DNA of 64,000 bases from Morinoia aosen. Taxonomy: Eukaryota > Arthropoda > Malacostraca > Amphipoda > Talitridae. How positions within the stretch are numbered: the stretch's first letter is position 1; each line of letters begins with the position of its first letter. Positions 30,190 through 42,449 of this stretch are shown piece after piece. The notes below the pieces were generated by a model that did no database searches, had not been told where the DNA came from, and worked only from the letters and a program-made list of their open reading frames with translations. The position numbers were made by a program, and so were the translations under genes. The stretch covers positions 66,153,581-66,217,580 of the forward strand of contig CM059576.1 in assembly GCA_030386875.1 (NCBI GenBank), given 5' to 3'.

Positions 30190-32725
30190 ATTGTGTGCAT
30201 GACTCGTCATAAATGACGGGACTCGATATTGTCTGTACAGAAATCTTCCAGATGTGGATCATAAAGAAATATTTCCATCCTAATAGCATCCGCGATTAAA
30301 ATGTTCTAGTACTTGTGCACTGGTGAAACTCGCATCACAGATACAGTCATTAAGCATTATTAAGAGCGTGAAAGGGAGACAGACCAACCGACAAAAACGA
30401 ACAGCCAATTTTACTAGTTTAATGAAATTTTCTGTTGAATATCTTCCGTTTTTCTGATGGCGGCTTTGTGGAAGAAAAAGTTTTCTTCAGTTGGCCTTTC
30501 TTACTTCACAGACAAGAATTTGAAACTGTTGAAATTGGATCTTTTTGTTATTTGTTTTTTGTTTTGCAGCTGCATCTTTTTTTTCGCTTTTTATGTTTAA
30601 ATATAACTTTCTATAGTTAAGCATGTTTGCGCTTCTAGCAGACCTGCATTAACCTTGAAAGGCTTTAATTAACATTACTCGTGACGCTTTGGCGTTCACC
30701 CATTAAATTATCTTTGAGCTTGCTCTGCTTGGGCAGCATGTCGTCCTTTTAATGAAAGTGGATCTGCTACCTCTAACTTATTTCTCTTGCGTAAAATGCA
30801 GTCTCTTTCTGCGACTTGAACTCCTCGACTCGACCCGGCTCTTGCAGCCTCTTGAATAGGCACTTATTATTCAAGGTAATTAATTGTCAATGAATTGTTA
30901 AAATCTTAGTGCTATATGCAATCTTGCAATATGATGCGATATTCAGCTAGTTGGCGACCAGACATCTTAAAACTCTGTATCTCTCTACTCAGAAGGCTTC
31001 TAAAATTTCCTACCTGAGTACCGTGCTGATGACCGGCTGCGTCCAATGGTTTTAATCTATTTTTAGCGAGTTTCGTTTTAAAAACTAACCTTACGTTAAA
31101 GAAGATTTTAGTTCTCCATTTTAAAGGAATTTAATAATAAAAATATTACAGAGGACGCTGCTGTGCGTGCTGTTGGAATCCTCATGATACGCATAACTTG
31201 GGTACGGTTTCTCTTTTTGCGCATCTCGGGAAACGACTTGCTGTCGTTCCCTTGAAGTTCTTCTGTATTTGAAATGAATGTTCGAACAGTCGCCCTTGAG
31301 TCTTAAATCCTAAAACTCCATTGTATCAACATAGGAGAGATTATGCTCACGAAATTGCTAAACCTATTTATTTGTGTAAAGGAGACACTTGACCTTTTAT
31401 TGTATAAGAACAATCAATACTATACTGGGTGTCCCACAAAAATATCTCGGACATTTTAATTGATTATATCTCTGCTTTAAATTAACATACTTTAATTGTC
31501 TTTGATTTACAGTTTAGTCAATTTTGTTTCCTATTCAAATAATCTAAGTTTTTGAAAATCAGTTGCATAACCACTTTACGATGACCGATTTACTGAAAGG
31601 GGTAGAAAAATTGTTCACACGGAAAGTTTTAAAAACAACACTGGTGTTCTTCTTCATTTCTCAATACCTACTGTGAAGAATAATTTCAAAACGATGTACC
31701 CTACATACCATTTAGTATTTGAACCCTCTGAGAGGTTTCAAGTTTCAAGTGTTCTCAATAATAGTGTTTCAAGAACTGATAGAAAACCGTGGAATAATGG
31801 GTAAAACTCTTCGTTCAATGGTGGCGGGAAGTAATACTTGCCTTCAGAGAAATGGAGGGTATGTCGAAGGATACTAAATTACTTCATTTATTTAAACGTT
31901 ATTCAAGGTAATGATTTGTAACTCTTTAAAATTTTTGTTTGTTCAGTTTTATGGAAAGTACAAAATAAGGAAGAATATCAATTTGTTTCAAAAAAATTTC
32001 CTTTCAAAAATAATTTTTCTATCCCTTTCTGTAAATTGAACATTGTAAAGTAGTTATTCAACCGATTTTCAAAAACTTAAATTAATCGGAAACAAAACAA
32101 AATATACTACATTGTGAAAGAAAGCAATTTAATTATGTTAATTTTAAGCTGAGACATATTTAATTAAAAATCGGGTACATTTTTATGGGACACCCGGTAT
32201 AATAAAAAGCCAGGTGTCCGTCAATTTATAAATAAGTATATGTTCTCGTGCGTAGTTTCCCCTATGTCATTACAATAGGAATCTGCTTGCTTGGACAGTA
32301 TCGTAAATACCATTGAAATATTATGAAAAACCTGGCATCTGCTCACCTATGTTTATAAGTAAAAAACATTGCGTGAAAATCGAATCTACTGTCAAGAAAA
32401 TGCGGCTTATCGCATTTAAATTTAAAAGGCATTTAAATGCTTAAAAGGTATGGAAAATTTTGTAAAAACTTTTTGCGGACAATAATTTAAAATTATATTG
32501 CACAGTTGTTGCTTGGTTGTTGTTTGCGTCTGTGACGTTCTTAAAGATGCCTAATGACCGTATCTGTGACGCGAGTTTTAGCAGTACACAAGAACGAGAA
32601 TACTGTATTTTAATCGCTGGTACTATTAGAATGGATATATTTGTTTGCCATACTTTTCTTGAGATTTTTTTAAAACGATACCATTGAATCCCGTCATTTT
32701 TGACCAATCATGTACACTAGTATCT
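30190..32725. repeat. Long inverted repeat inside the hAT element
   Basis: Sequence from about 30,190 to 30,385 (with AAATGACGGGACTC and CGATTAAAATGTTCTAGTA) matches, inverted and at roughly 70-75 percent, about 32,520-32,725. A third related piece lies at 33,318-33,357. The arms enclose about 2.1 kb that includes the TA-flanked MITE. This is probably another decayed transposon nested in the hAT element, or internal repeats of the hAT itself. No coding frame is supported. Confidence 0.55.
31435..32197. mobile_element. TA-flanked MITE with long inverted arms, copy 2
   Basis: A 763-bp sister of the element at 24,221-24,999. It begins CTGGGTGTCCCACAAAAA and ends GGGACACCCGG, with TA on each side (31433-31434 and 32198-32199). 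The same internal motifs recur, for example TTTTAATTGATTATATCTC and CAGTTGCATAACCACTTTA. The two copies are visibly diverged from each other. Non-coding. Confidence 0.85.
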
Positions 32726-33384
32726 TGATTATTAACCATCTGTAGTCAATTTAAAAGTCGTTCGCTAATAAAGAATATAATGAACAAATGCACAGGTTTC
32801 AACACCTGCAACCGTTTACTACTAAGAATGACTGTCGTGTGTTTATTTATACGTTTTGTGTCACGCTGTTAAGAATAATTGATAGGAAGAAATTAGCACT
32901 GGCGGTCTTGGTTTCAGTTCACGGTCAATTAGTACACTCATTTTCGTTGTGCAAGTGCTCTATAATAAGTCACTTTCAAAACAATTAGAGCGATCCAGAG
33001 CCTTGTATACTCAAGTTTGTCTCGTGAATACCGAGTTCGGCGGAGTATTGTATAGGGCAATATGTTGTATTTTATATTACAATATACTGTATTACATATT
33101 ACAATATACACACACAAGTTCGCAGTTGCTTTCAGTAATGCTGAATTTCTGTATCTTGGATACGACACGAATGGCTATACGACTTCTCTCGCGGCTCAAA
33201 AATACTGTGTTCTGAGTGTTTATTACTCTTATAAGAAAATTGTGTTACATTTGAAATAAGCTGAAAGCATGGACACTCCACTCAAACGAAAATTCGTTGG
33301 AGAAAGGTATTGAATCTTGTCATTTTCGACGGTCCGTGTACACTAGTTAAGAAATCGAATATTCATCTTATAAATTTAGAATAG

Positions 33385-33600
33385 GTGAAGTTGGAGTCAC
33401 AAAATTGTGAATAGGTGGAGTCGGTGTTGGAGTCGCCACATTCTGGAAAAATGGAGTCGGAGTCGGAGTCGCCAAATTCTGAAAAGGTGGAGTCGGAGTC
33501 GGAGTTGCCAAATTCTGAAAAGATGGAGTCGGAGTCGGAGTCGCCAAATTCTGGAAAGGTGGAGTCGGAGTCGGAGTCGGAGTCGTAAATTTATTCCTCC
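33385..33600 (+). repeat. Right GGAGTC subterminal repeats
   Basis: About five or six units of roughly 36 bp: GGAGTC runs with spacers such as GCCAAATTCTGAAAAGGT. They have the same orientation as the left array, so only the outer 17-19 bases of the element are truly inverted. Confidence 0.9.
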
Positions 33601-33615
33601 GACTCCGCAACCCTG

Positions 33616-36600
33616 CTTACCAACATAAGCAATTATTTTATTGAGTATCAGGAATCATAGAAAGTGATTGACTCCACTTGAATGACACTGTCATATACTG
33701 CACTCATATGAAGTCAGTAACATTTCTATTCAAGTCAGGGGCCAGGATATTTTTAAGACCTGGGTAGAGTAAATTACACTCATATCCTGTAAAAAAACAC
33801 TCTTGACTTGGCCAGAACAACAACACAGTCTCATTAGAAGTTGTTTTTGAAACAAGATACCAAAACACCATGAGAGCTTCTGAAAATTTCATTTGATGCA
33901 TAGGACAAAGCTTGTTGGGATAGTCATCTGTTGGAGAAGGTTTCAGAATATTTTTGAGCTTGGAAAATGCCTGCTAACTGATTCTGATGTCTTTAAAAAA
34001 TTCTGAGTTATCGATCTGAAGGAATTTATAAGGGAATGAATGATCAAAGTATATCTCATGCCTGCAAAAAAAAAGAAATTCTTGATTATTTCTTTCATAA
34101 ACTACTAGCCTAAAAAATTCACATTTGCAATACTTCATTTATATACATTGATGGATTAAAAAATTGTGATAGGGTTGAGAACTGCCAACTACTCGTAGCT
34201 AACTAATAGTTTTCATGAAGGCTTGTAGAGTAACTCTACTCAATTGCTTCAACGAAGAACAAAATTAGGTTTACTCTAAGTAAAGTTATTGCTCTAGATT
34301 ATCTTGACAGCAATTGCATAGCTCAGTCAATTTTACGTTACTTGATCTCTTCATCATCAGCTGTAAAAAAGCACTTCATAACCAAGAGGAAGCTTTATAA
34401 CTGAGCATTGTAGACCACTACTAAACATTGCCTCAGAACCAGCATTTGCTGAGAATAGATTTTTTCATATTGTTCATGTCATTTCCTTAAGAAACAATTT
34501 AAATTTAAGCTTTACAAATAAAATAATTAAGTAAATAAAGCACTAAATTGCGATAAAGATATTGCTATTATATAACAGAATGTATGAGAATTTAATTATT
34601 CGTAACCTTTGGAATAAGATTCACTCATCAAAGAGCACTTTCTCAACAAAAACACACACAATATATAACAAAGCTACTAATGGAGAATTAGATGTATATT
34701 TTAATATCTAGGCCCTAGCGTGAAGCCTTTTCTACAAATCAAATCATTCACGGGGTTAAGAGTCGGTATAAAACATAACAATTATTATTATCAAACTCTA
34801 AAATTCAACTTTCGTCATCAACTCCAATAAGAGAGCAAGTTAATCAGCTGATTCAATGTTTGTTTACAAACAAAGCCTAAATAACCCCAAAATGGCAAAA
34901 TCGTGTTCGCAGTGGCGTTTTCGGATCTTGCTAAGAGTTACGCCGGAGAGAGTTACGCGGGTAACTCTCGGGGTTATGACTGGAAAAACGCCTCTGGTGT
35001 TAAGATGATTCAGGCTGCAACTCGGGCGCTAGAGCTGCGGACTGATCTTAGCACTGGACTTCTGCCATTGTTCTTCTTGCAAGCAGCAGACTGCAGCAGT
35101 CTTGCACATGTGTATGAATAGGCTCGTTATCGTGCATATTAATTCCGCTCGACGTTCCCTCACAGGATCGACTGGACCACACATTCCATGCACTCACAAA
35201 CACGTTATGGAGCCAAACCCTAACCCCTTAATTGCAGTCACTCTGCATTAAGAAATCAAGGAGCTTACCTCCTCCAAGTTTCTCCTCCTCTTCAAACTTT
35301 ACTAAACTGGAAGGCCTGCATCCCTGCAGCTAAGCCGCTAAAATATCCAGTTGAGACTATTGGGTCGAGAGCCTCCTTTTTTACCGAGTTTTCCCAACCG
35401 GTAGCTATTCCCATACTCATCACTCAATTGCCGACCCACTTAGTGTCGGAACCTCCCACACTTACACCATCCTCAACTTCACACTCCAGTACACGCTTCC
35501 ACAAGCCTGAGCTGAACGCATCGTCTGAAGTTTTTCAACCGCCTCGGACTCTCCCCAAGAACGCCTCACGAACCAAGACTCAAGCTTCGCACTTCGGCGT
35601 TCAACCTCAACCTTAATAAAACCAAAGGCGAGATATTCTGTTCTCTCATTACCTCGGGTGGTGGCTGCATCGTGGTTTTTATTGTTTTCTTGTTTGATTA
35701 CTAGACGCTTGAAATATTGCGTCCGAACACCGTGCTAAACTCCTTCTGAGTCAGTGACCATACTTAATTCATTTTTAAATTTTGATGCCTTCCAGGGCGT
35801 CTGGTGTCCCCGCCTTATCACAGAATACCAACCTTGTTCAATTTAAAAATCAATCCAATTCTCAACCTTTAACCAGCAAAACTAGAACATTAAAGTGGTG
35901 ATGTGTATTTTACTTCTTGCCCTTCAAGTTTGAACTCAAAATAACAAGAAGTTTAGAGACCACTGCTAGTTGGTCGAAACGTTCGTTTATATCGATTTTA
36001 TCATCCAATTAGTACAAAATTAGTACAAAATGAGTCTAAGCGTTGTGTCATTAGTCTTCATATTTTTGATTAAGATCTCCAAGAATTGGAACTTTGACTT
36101 CTTTAACTATTTCTTCAATATTATACGGTACTAAAAAATTTTTCATAGAAAATTTCTTCCTTGAATTGTTTGAATTTTTGGATTAAAAATATTAAAGCTT
36201 CATTACCATAGCATAAATGTTTTCACAGAGGAAAGACAAAAAAGACATGGTATAGGCTAAAGAAAACGTGTAGTCAATGAACATACTGTGTTTTTACAGA
36301 AGCTACCCTTTGCATAAACCAAAAAATTTGGAGGGAATAAAACTAAAAAGGATAATGAAAACACATAGAAAATAAGTGTACACTGCAATAAACACAGACC
36401 TATTCAGAGGTGAGGTAACTCAACAGCCAGGAAATTTCCCACTTAGCTTAGGCAAACTAGATGAACAGTTGCTTCATGATTACTAGGGACTTCTCCAGCT
36501 AAACTTCTTATTCTCTAGACATATTTCTAAGTCAAGATTCAGCCCAGAAACTGATGCAAAAGGAAGTTTAATAAAAAAATGAAGGCTGTGATAACAAGTG

Positions 36601-37104
36601 TTTGAGAAAGAGTGTAGTACTTGGGATTTGAATGATTTTATCGAAAAGCTTAAGGTCTATAATAGTATCTGTTTCTCGTTCAACTTTTGAAATGGCTATC
36701 CTAAGGTTCAAAACATACAACAGAGAAAAAATTTGCAAGAACTTCTTGTACTAAGTAATGACATGGATGGGCATAATGACTTCTCAAATGTATAAGTAAA
36801 TAGTGAAAAGAATTTTGCCTAGAAACACAACCTGATGATTGAACAAATTGGAACTATAATTTCAAGAAAAACTTTTATCTGAGGGCTTTATATCAGAATA
36901 TACATATGCCTAATCATTTTAACAGTCCAATAATGTAGCAAAATGACTTAGAAGCAAGGAAAAAAGAATGTAGATTTATTTGGAGTTGACCAATTTTCTT
37001 TATCCTAATATTTAGCTCATTGGTCTCCACTTGACCCTCCCTGTTCTGATGGTAAAGGACAAACAATCATAACATTTCTGGTTGTAAAACAATGTCAATG
37101 TCTA
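33616..37104. other. Non-coding stretch with one GC-richer segment
   Basis: Mostly AT-rich and without recognisable genes. About 34,880-35,620 is richer in GC and begins with an ATG in good context (AAAATGGC, 34,892) followed by some 38 codons to a TGA near 35,006. A possible donor, GGTAACT, lies within it. A second open stretch at 35,428-35,616 is Ser/Thr/Pro-rich. I see no known domain and no strong repeat. This could be part of a host gene's first exon and promoter, but support is weak. Beyond 35,640 there is nothing I can name. Confidence 0.4.
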
Positions 37105-37123
37105 CTACTGTACATGCCTGAAA

Positions 37124-37549
37124 TTGTACATACTACTGTACGCCCCCCAATGGGACGCCTGCTCGCGGTGGGGGCGCCAGTTCGTCGAACTGCGAAAGGT
37201 CCCAACCTTTCCTTGTTCTCGGGGGGCCGCCCCGGCGGCCTTCTCGGAGACGCGGCCAGAGTGCTGCCCTGGGCTTTGCCCGGCCTCCAAAGGAGGTACA
37301 CTCTCCCCACACCACCCCAGAGTTTTTTCCCTAGGGGGCAGTAGCGGCTTGGCGCTGCTGCCCCGTCTCCTACTCCTCCTTTTCGGAGACATAGAAACAA
37401 ACCCCGGCCCCGACTATCCCTGTCCGACCTGCACCCGCCCATACCAACGGCGCATGGGTGCCAACCAGTGCCCACGGTGCAGCTCTTGGACCCACTACAA
37501 TATACGATGCTCTGGGGTGAGACAACACCAACATATACCGCCCGGGTAG
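37124..37549 (+). pseudogene. LINE N-terminal region: 2A peptide and zinc finger
   Basis: The open stretch includes a hydrophobic run followed by GDIETNPGP (37,385-37,411), the D-[VI]-E-x-N-P-G-P signature at which ribosomes skip a peptide bond. Directly after it are CPTC, CPRC and WTHYNIRC, the ligand spacing of a PHD/RING-like finger. The last CxxC pair (CLHC) lies just past the TAG at 37,547, at a position where related fingers usually have Trp. 2A sequences at the start of LINE proteins are known from trypanosome ingi/L1Tc and some animal LINEs. Here it would release an N-terminal leader from the finger-endonuclease-RT protein. Confidence 0.8.
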
Positions 37550-38400
37550 TTGTGCCTGCACTGCCACCCAACCCATAACATGTCACAATTCCCCACGCCC
37601 GCCCCCCAGTTGCCTGGGTGTCTCCTTCCTACCCCTCACCCTCTCCCTGACCCCAACGACAACCCACCCCAAGACAGCTCCCCCGACGCAGCCTCTAACG
37701 CCCGGACTCCTCCCCGTCCCGGCCTTCGGGCACGTCCCCCCCGCCGAGACTCCCCCCCCCAGACGAGACGATACCCCCCCCAGCCCTCCTCCCCCCCCCC
37801 TCTTCACTCTCCGCCCCCCACGCCCACTCCCGCACAAACAACCGACATAATGCCGCCCTCCCATCAACTTAACATACTACAATTAAACATAGACGGCATT
37901 ACAAACAAACAGATGGAGCTTAAACACACACTCACTACCCACAACATACACATAGCCGCCATCCAGGAAACGAAACTTAGGAACACTTCACTTACACCAA
38001 AGTTTCCTGGTTACACGACACTTGGACTCGACAGACAAAGAGCTAGCGGCGGCGGCCTTATCACCCTCATACACAAGTCAATCCCATTCACAAACCCAAC
38101 AGCCCACACACTCGCAAACATGCCCCAAGACAACACTCTAAAAAACAGACTGTAAGAATTAGGGTACACAAACACGACATCAACATCGCAAACATTTACA
38201 TGCCCCAGGATACTCCCCAAACACATCACACTTAGAAACACTACCTGACATCTACGTCCTGGGGGACTTCAACGCTCACCACACTGCATGGCTCACCTCC
38301 CATACAAACGATACCCGCGGACACCTCATCTTCCAACAGCTAGACTCCCTGGTCATCCTCAATGACCCCGACACACCCACCCGCAAGCCCTATAACATTA
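37550..38400 (+). pseudogene. LINE endonuclease region
   Basis: After a Pro-rich linker (about 37,570-37,850) the frame reads QLNILQLNIDGITNK and HIAAIQETKL, the N- and E-containing first motifs of the APE-type endonuclease that nicks target DNA. A later motif, YVLGDFNAHH, is in another frame near 38,250. At least one frame change lies between 38,100 and 38,250. The Pro-rich linker reflects C homopolymers, which are prone to slippage. Confidence 0.75.
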
Positions 38401-40959
38401 ACACCGCCCCCACCTCCCCTGACATATCCCTGGCTTCACCATCACTTGCCCTCAGATGCTCGCAGCATACGCTCCACGAACTCCCCTCCGGTCACCTCCC
38501 CCTTCTCATTACACTCTCATTTCACAGACCACTCCCCTCACTACACTCACGCTCATTCACAAATTACAAACACGCAGATTGGCACTCCTTCACCGCATCA
38601 ATCGAAGACTCTTTGCACAATTTCACTTTAAACAACTACACCAGCATTGATGCGGCAGTACAACACTTTAACACAGCCATCACGAACGCAAACAAACACC
38701 ATATTCCAACAGGACCCCGAAGACACTTTAATCCAACATTCAGCCGCGACACGAAACTCAAACTTCAAACTAGGAACCATCTTCGCTCACTTCCCCAACA
38801 CCCAACACCCTGGCTCGAATACACGAACTCAATGTAGAAATAGACAACAACATCAGAGACGAACAACGAGCCAGGTGGAAACAAACACTAGACACGATCA
38901 CTTTTGACACTGACCCAAGTAGACTATGGAAACTTCTGAGGGGCCTCAATAACAAATACACCGACAACACTACCACGCACGAGGTCATCCTCTCTCGCCA
39001 CACAAACATCCCACCTGACAAGCAGCAGGCGGACACACTCATTAAACACTACTCAAACATTAGCCGACTCCCGCACAAACACGAGAATAGGATCATACTG
39101 CGCCGCCTGCATGCTCTACAGATCGACAACACGTACACGCCCTTTACACCTCACATGACGGCGGTGGCCGTCTCCAACACTAAACATACAGGTAGCACCG
39201 GACCTGATGGCATCTCATACATTCACCTCAAACACTTAGGACCACAAGCCATCAGGGCCTTCACAGACATCTTCAACCACTCAGTCGCAAACAACAGCAT
39301 ACCCAACATCTGGATGACAGCCAAGATCCTACCCATCCTGAAGCCCAACAAATCACCCACTGATCCAGCCTCTTACAGACCTATATCACTTTTGTGCAAC
39401 CCATCAAAGATACTAGAAAGGCTGGTTCTTCACAACATCTCACCACACGTCCCACTCTCACCCTCACAACACGGCTTCAGGCAACAACACTCCACTAACA
39501 CTCTCCTCACGCACATGACACAAACAATTCTCGAAGGCCTTGACTCTCCCTAACCTGCTCCACGCACACTGTTAGCTGCCATTGACATAAGCAAGGCCTT
39601 CGGCACAGTTTCACGTCACTTACTTATTAACAAAATACTCAACACACACATCCACCATAACCTTCAGAAATGGCTCGCCAATTTTCTCTCGGGCCGCCAT
39701 GGTTACACAACATCCAACGGCAAGTCCTCCACAACAAAACACTTCACCAACCGAGTACCGCAGGGCTCCATGCTCTCACCTACACTATTCAACTTATTCC
39801 TCCACGACATACCGGCCCCTACACACCCACAAACACACCTCCTCACATACGCAGACGACCTAACCATCTTCTCCCTACACCCTAAACACGAGACCGCCGC
39901 CGCTCAACAACAAGATTACATTCACATAATAGAGAACTGGCTAGAAACAAACAGACTCAAGGTCTCCGCAAACAAATCCTCCCTCACACTCATCACACCT
40001 TATAATAGAGAATACAACATCCATGCCCACGTCACATTAAACAACACCCCCATCCCCTACACAGACACACCCAAAATCCTTGGAGTTACATATGACAGAG
40101 GTTCTACGTTCAGCCCACACACTAACAATAGCAACACTAAATGCAACACAAGGCTGAAAGTCCTCCGAGCACTAACACATACTACATACGGCCACTCCAA
40201 GGAAGACATAACAACAGTATACAAACAGTTCATCAGACCCATCCTCACTTACGCACACACATCTTGGTACACAGACACTGCTAGCACACACTTACAGAAA
40301 CTACAGTCCACACAAAACACAGCGTTGCGCATTGCCACGGGCTGTTACACGATCGACCCCTATAGCACACCTACACGAAGAAGCCCTTGCCTCCCCCTCC
40401 TTGACCACATGAACACGCTAGGGACAAAATTCTACACCTCCACACAAGACCCTGCCCACCCGCGCTACACTACATGCAACAGCCCCGGCCAACCCAACGA
40501 ACATTACACACCACCCCGGCCACACACCTCAAAACACTATACGACTCCCTCCCTCCCTGCCCCCCTGACACCTCACTACGCACACACATACACACACAGT
40601 TCACCTCACGCGCCCTCGCTGCCCTACCCCCTAACTCCCTCCTCGGAGTGAGACTCCTCCCCGTCCCCTCGACGGAGCGATCCCTCCCCCGGCAGGATCG
40701 AGTCCACCTGGCGCGGCTGCGGTGCGGGCACCACACTTCACTCCCCTCATACATGCACAGAATAGGACTTGCGGAGGACGACAGCTGCGTCTTGTGTCAT
40801 GCCAACGAGGGCGATCTTCCGCATGTCCTCCTACACTGTCCCGCCCTACACGCACACCGACACACACACCAGATACATGCACTGGAGCACCTCTGGACTC
40901 GCCCCGCGGACGTCGTGAGGTTTCTGCACGACGCAGGCGTCTTCCAGAGGCCCATATAA
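38401..40959 (+). pseudogene. LINE reverse transcriptase and C-terminal region
   Basis: RT motifs are spread over several frames: GSTGPDGISYIHLK (about 39,190), ASYRPISLLCN (about 39,370), SQHGFRQQHST (about 39,465), DISKAF (about 39,583), VPQGSMLSPTLFNLFL (about 39,755) and the catalytic YADDLTIFS (39,848). The C-terminal part, about 40,680-40,959, reads RLRCGHHTSLPSYMHRIGL, then CVLC and HVLLHCPAL. This is the Cys/His tail found in Ingi- and I-like elements. It ends at a stop at 40,957-40,959. No RNase H domain is seen between RT and the tail. Frame changes occur around 38,850, 39,550 and 40,650. Confidence 0.8.
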
Positions 40960-41309
40960 CCACACCCCTCTTCGCCTCGGGCCGGGCCCGGTCTGGGGCG
41001 GCCCTGTCCGCGGCGGACCCCTTCGAGCGGCCGTCGGGGCAAAGCAACAACAACAACAACTACTCTACAAATGTAACAGCAATACAATACAATAAATATA
41101 TGTCTAAACTGGCTAGAAAATGCGACTCCTTAGATCGTAACTATATTTCAACATTATCTCAACAAATAATTTAATCCTGTAATGCATTGGATATGGGCTA
41201 TGATGATTGAAGCCTGCCAACATTAGCTTTCTTTGAATAAAAGATGAATGACTTACCTAATGGAAGTCCTGATTACACAGGGTATCCTTTTTACAGTAGG
41301 GTAGGTTTA

Positions 41310-42440
41310 GAGATGAAACTAAAAAAAAAACGTTCTTTTTTAAAAAAAAAACATGTTTTTTTACAAAAAAACATGGCTAAAATACGTGGAAATTGTTTTT
41401 TAAATACTTCGTTTGAAAATAACTCAGCAAGGAAAAGAACCACTTTACAATATTTGTTTTCATGTCAGATTATAAGATAAAGCAGCATAGTTCTTAATTC
41501 ATGGTTTTCTATGGTTGTATTGAATGTTTTATTTTCTGTGGTCTCATGTTTTGATATTTCACTTATTTTACACTGCATGTGAATCACTTTCAACTTCCCA
41601 AATCGTGTGTTGTTATAATATATCTTTACTTATAGTCATTGATAGAGACATGACCTAAAAACATGCTGTTTTTTAAAAACATTTTATTTTTACAAAAACA
41701 TGGGTAAAAAATATGGATATTAATATATTTTATGTGACAAAAAAAACCATTGCCATTTTTTTACAGAAAAATCATGACTTAAAGACATGGTTTCTAATAT
41801 ATTGTAAGGGACCAAAAAACCATGCTGTTTTTTTAAACATGTTTTTCTACAAAAAATTCATGCATAAAAATAACATGGGTGGCATTATCTTTTATGTGAC
41901 AAAAAAATGTTTGTTTTTTTCAAAAAACCATCATTTTTTACATAAAATCATAGCTAAAAAATGCAGATAATATATTTTGTGTGATCAAAAAACCCAATGC
42001 TGTTTTTTTGAAAAAAAACATTGTTTTTTTACACAAAAATCATGACTAAAAATCATGGATGTCAATAAATTGTATTTGACCATATACAACCATGCTGTTT
42101 TTTTTAAAAACATCTTTTTCACAGAAAAATCATGACTCTGAATGTGTTTATTGATGTATTTTTTGTGACCAAAAACCATGCTTTTTGTAGAAAAATGTTT
42201 TGTACAAAAAATGACAAAAAATGGATATTAATGATTTTTTGTAAAAAACATTTATTTTAAAAACAGCAAGGTTATTTGTTCATATAAAACATATTAATTT
42301 CCATTTTCTTCACAGAAGTCATGACCAAAAAATGAATGTTAATGACTTTAAAATAAAACATGCATGAAAAAAGATGATTTTTTTTGTCAAATTAAATACA
42401 TTAATTAATATCCATATTTTTTAGACATGATTTTTGTAAA
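41310..42440. repeat. AT-rich satellite, about 85-bp unit
   Basis: About a dozen diverged tandem copies of a unit containing CATGCTGTTTTTT, an A/T run, AAATCATGACTAAAAA and GGATATTAAT. Copies of the CATGCTG box recur near 41,662, 41,822, 41,995, 42,090 and 42,177, with intermediate diverged ones, giving a period of roughly 75-95 bp. Open frames across it are Phe/Lys/Asn-rich translation of the repeat. Confidence 0.75.
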
Positions 42441-42449
42441 AAAATGGTC

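Larger units (their letters stand above)
27682..33615. mobile_element. 5.9-kb hAT-type transposon, non-autonomous, with GGAGTC subterminal repeats
   Basis: Termini are CAGGGTTGCGGAGTCGGAG and its inverted copy ending CCGCAACCCTG at 33,615. An 8-bp direct repeat, CTTACCAA, flanks it (27674-27681 and 33616-33623) and matches the nTnnnnAn preference of hAT elements. CAGGG-type ends are also typical of hAT. Inside each end are several GGAGTC-rich units of about 36-40 bp (27,690-27,915 and 33,385-33,600), in the same orientation at both ends. I see no transposase frame. The interior is AT-rich and holds a mariner relict, a TA-flanked MITE and a long inverted repeat, so it has grown by nested insertion or captured unrelated DNA. 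Confidence 0.8.
37105..41070 (+). mobile_element. Broken LINE with 2A peptide, zinc finger, endonuclease and RT
   Basis: A C-rich element of about 3.9 kb, sharply unlike its AT-rich flanks. The 5' part is GC-rich. The 3' end falls in a (CAA)n tract near 41,044-41,062. Parts in order on the plus strand are 2A peptide, Cys/His finger, endonuclease, RT and a C-terminal Cys/His region. The order and style fit the Jockey/I/Ingi-Vingi side of LINEs. Coding is interrupted by one in-frame TAG and at least four frame changes, so the copy is dead. No clear target duplication was found. Confidence 0.85.

Noticed and set aside
37583-37867. Gly-rich minus-strand frame
   Set aside because: Antisense of the Pro-rich, C-homopolymer linker of the LINE.
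41713-42179. Open frames rich in Lys, Asn and Phe
   Set aside because: They follow the A and T runs of the 85-bp satellite and change with each unit.
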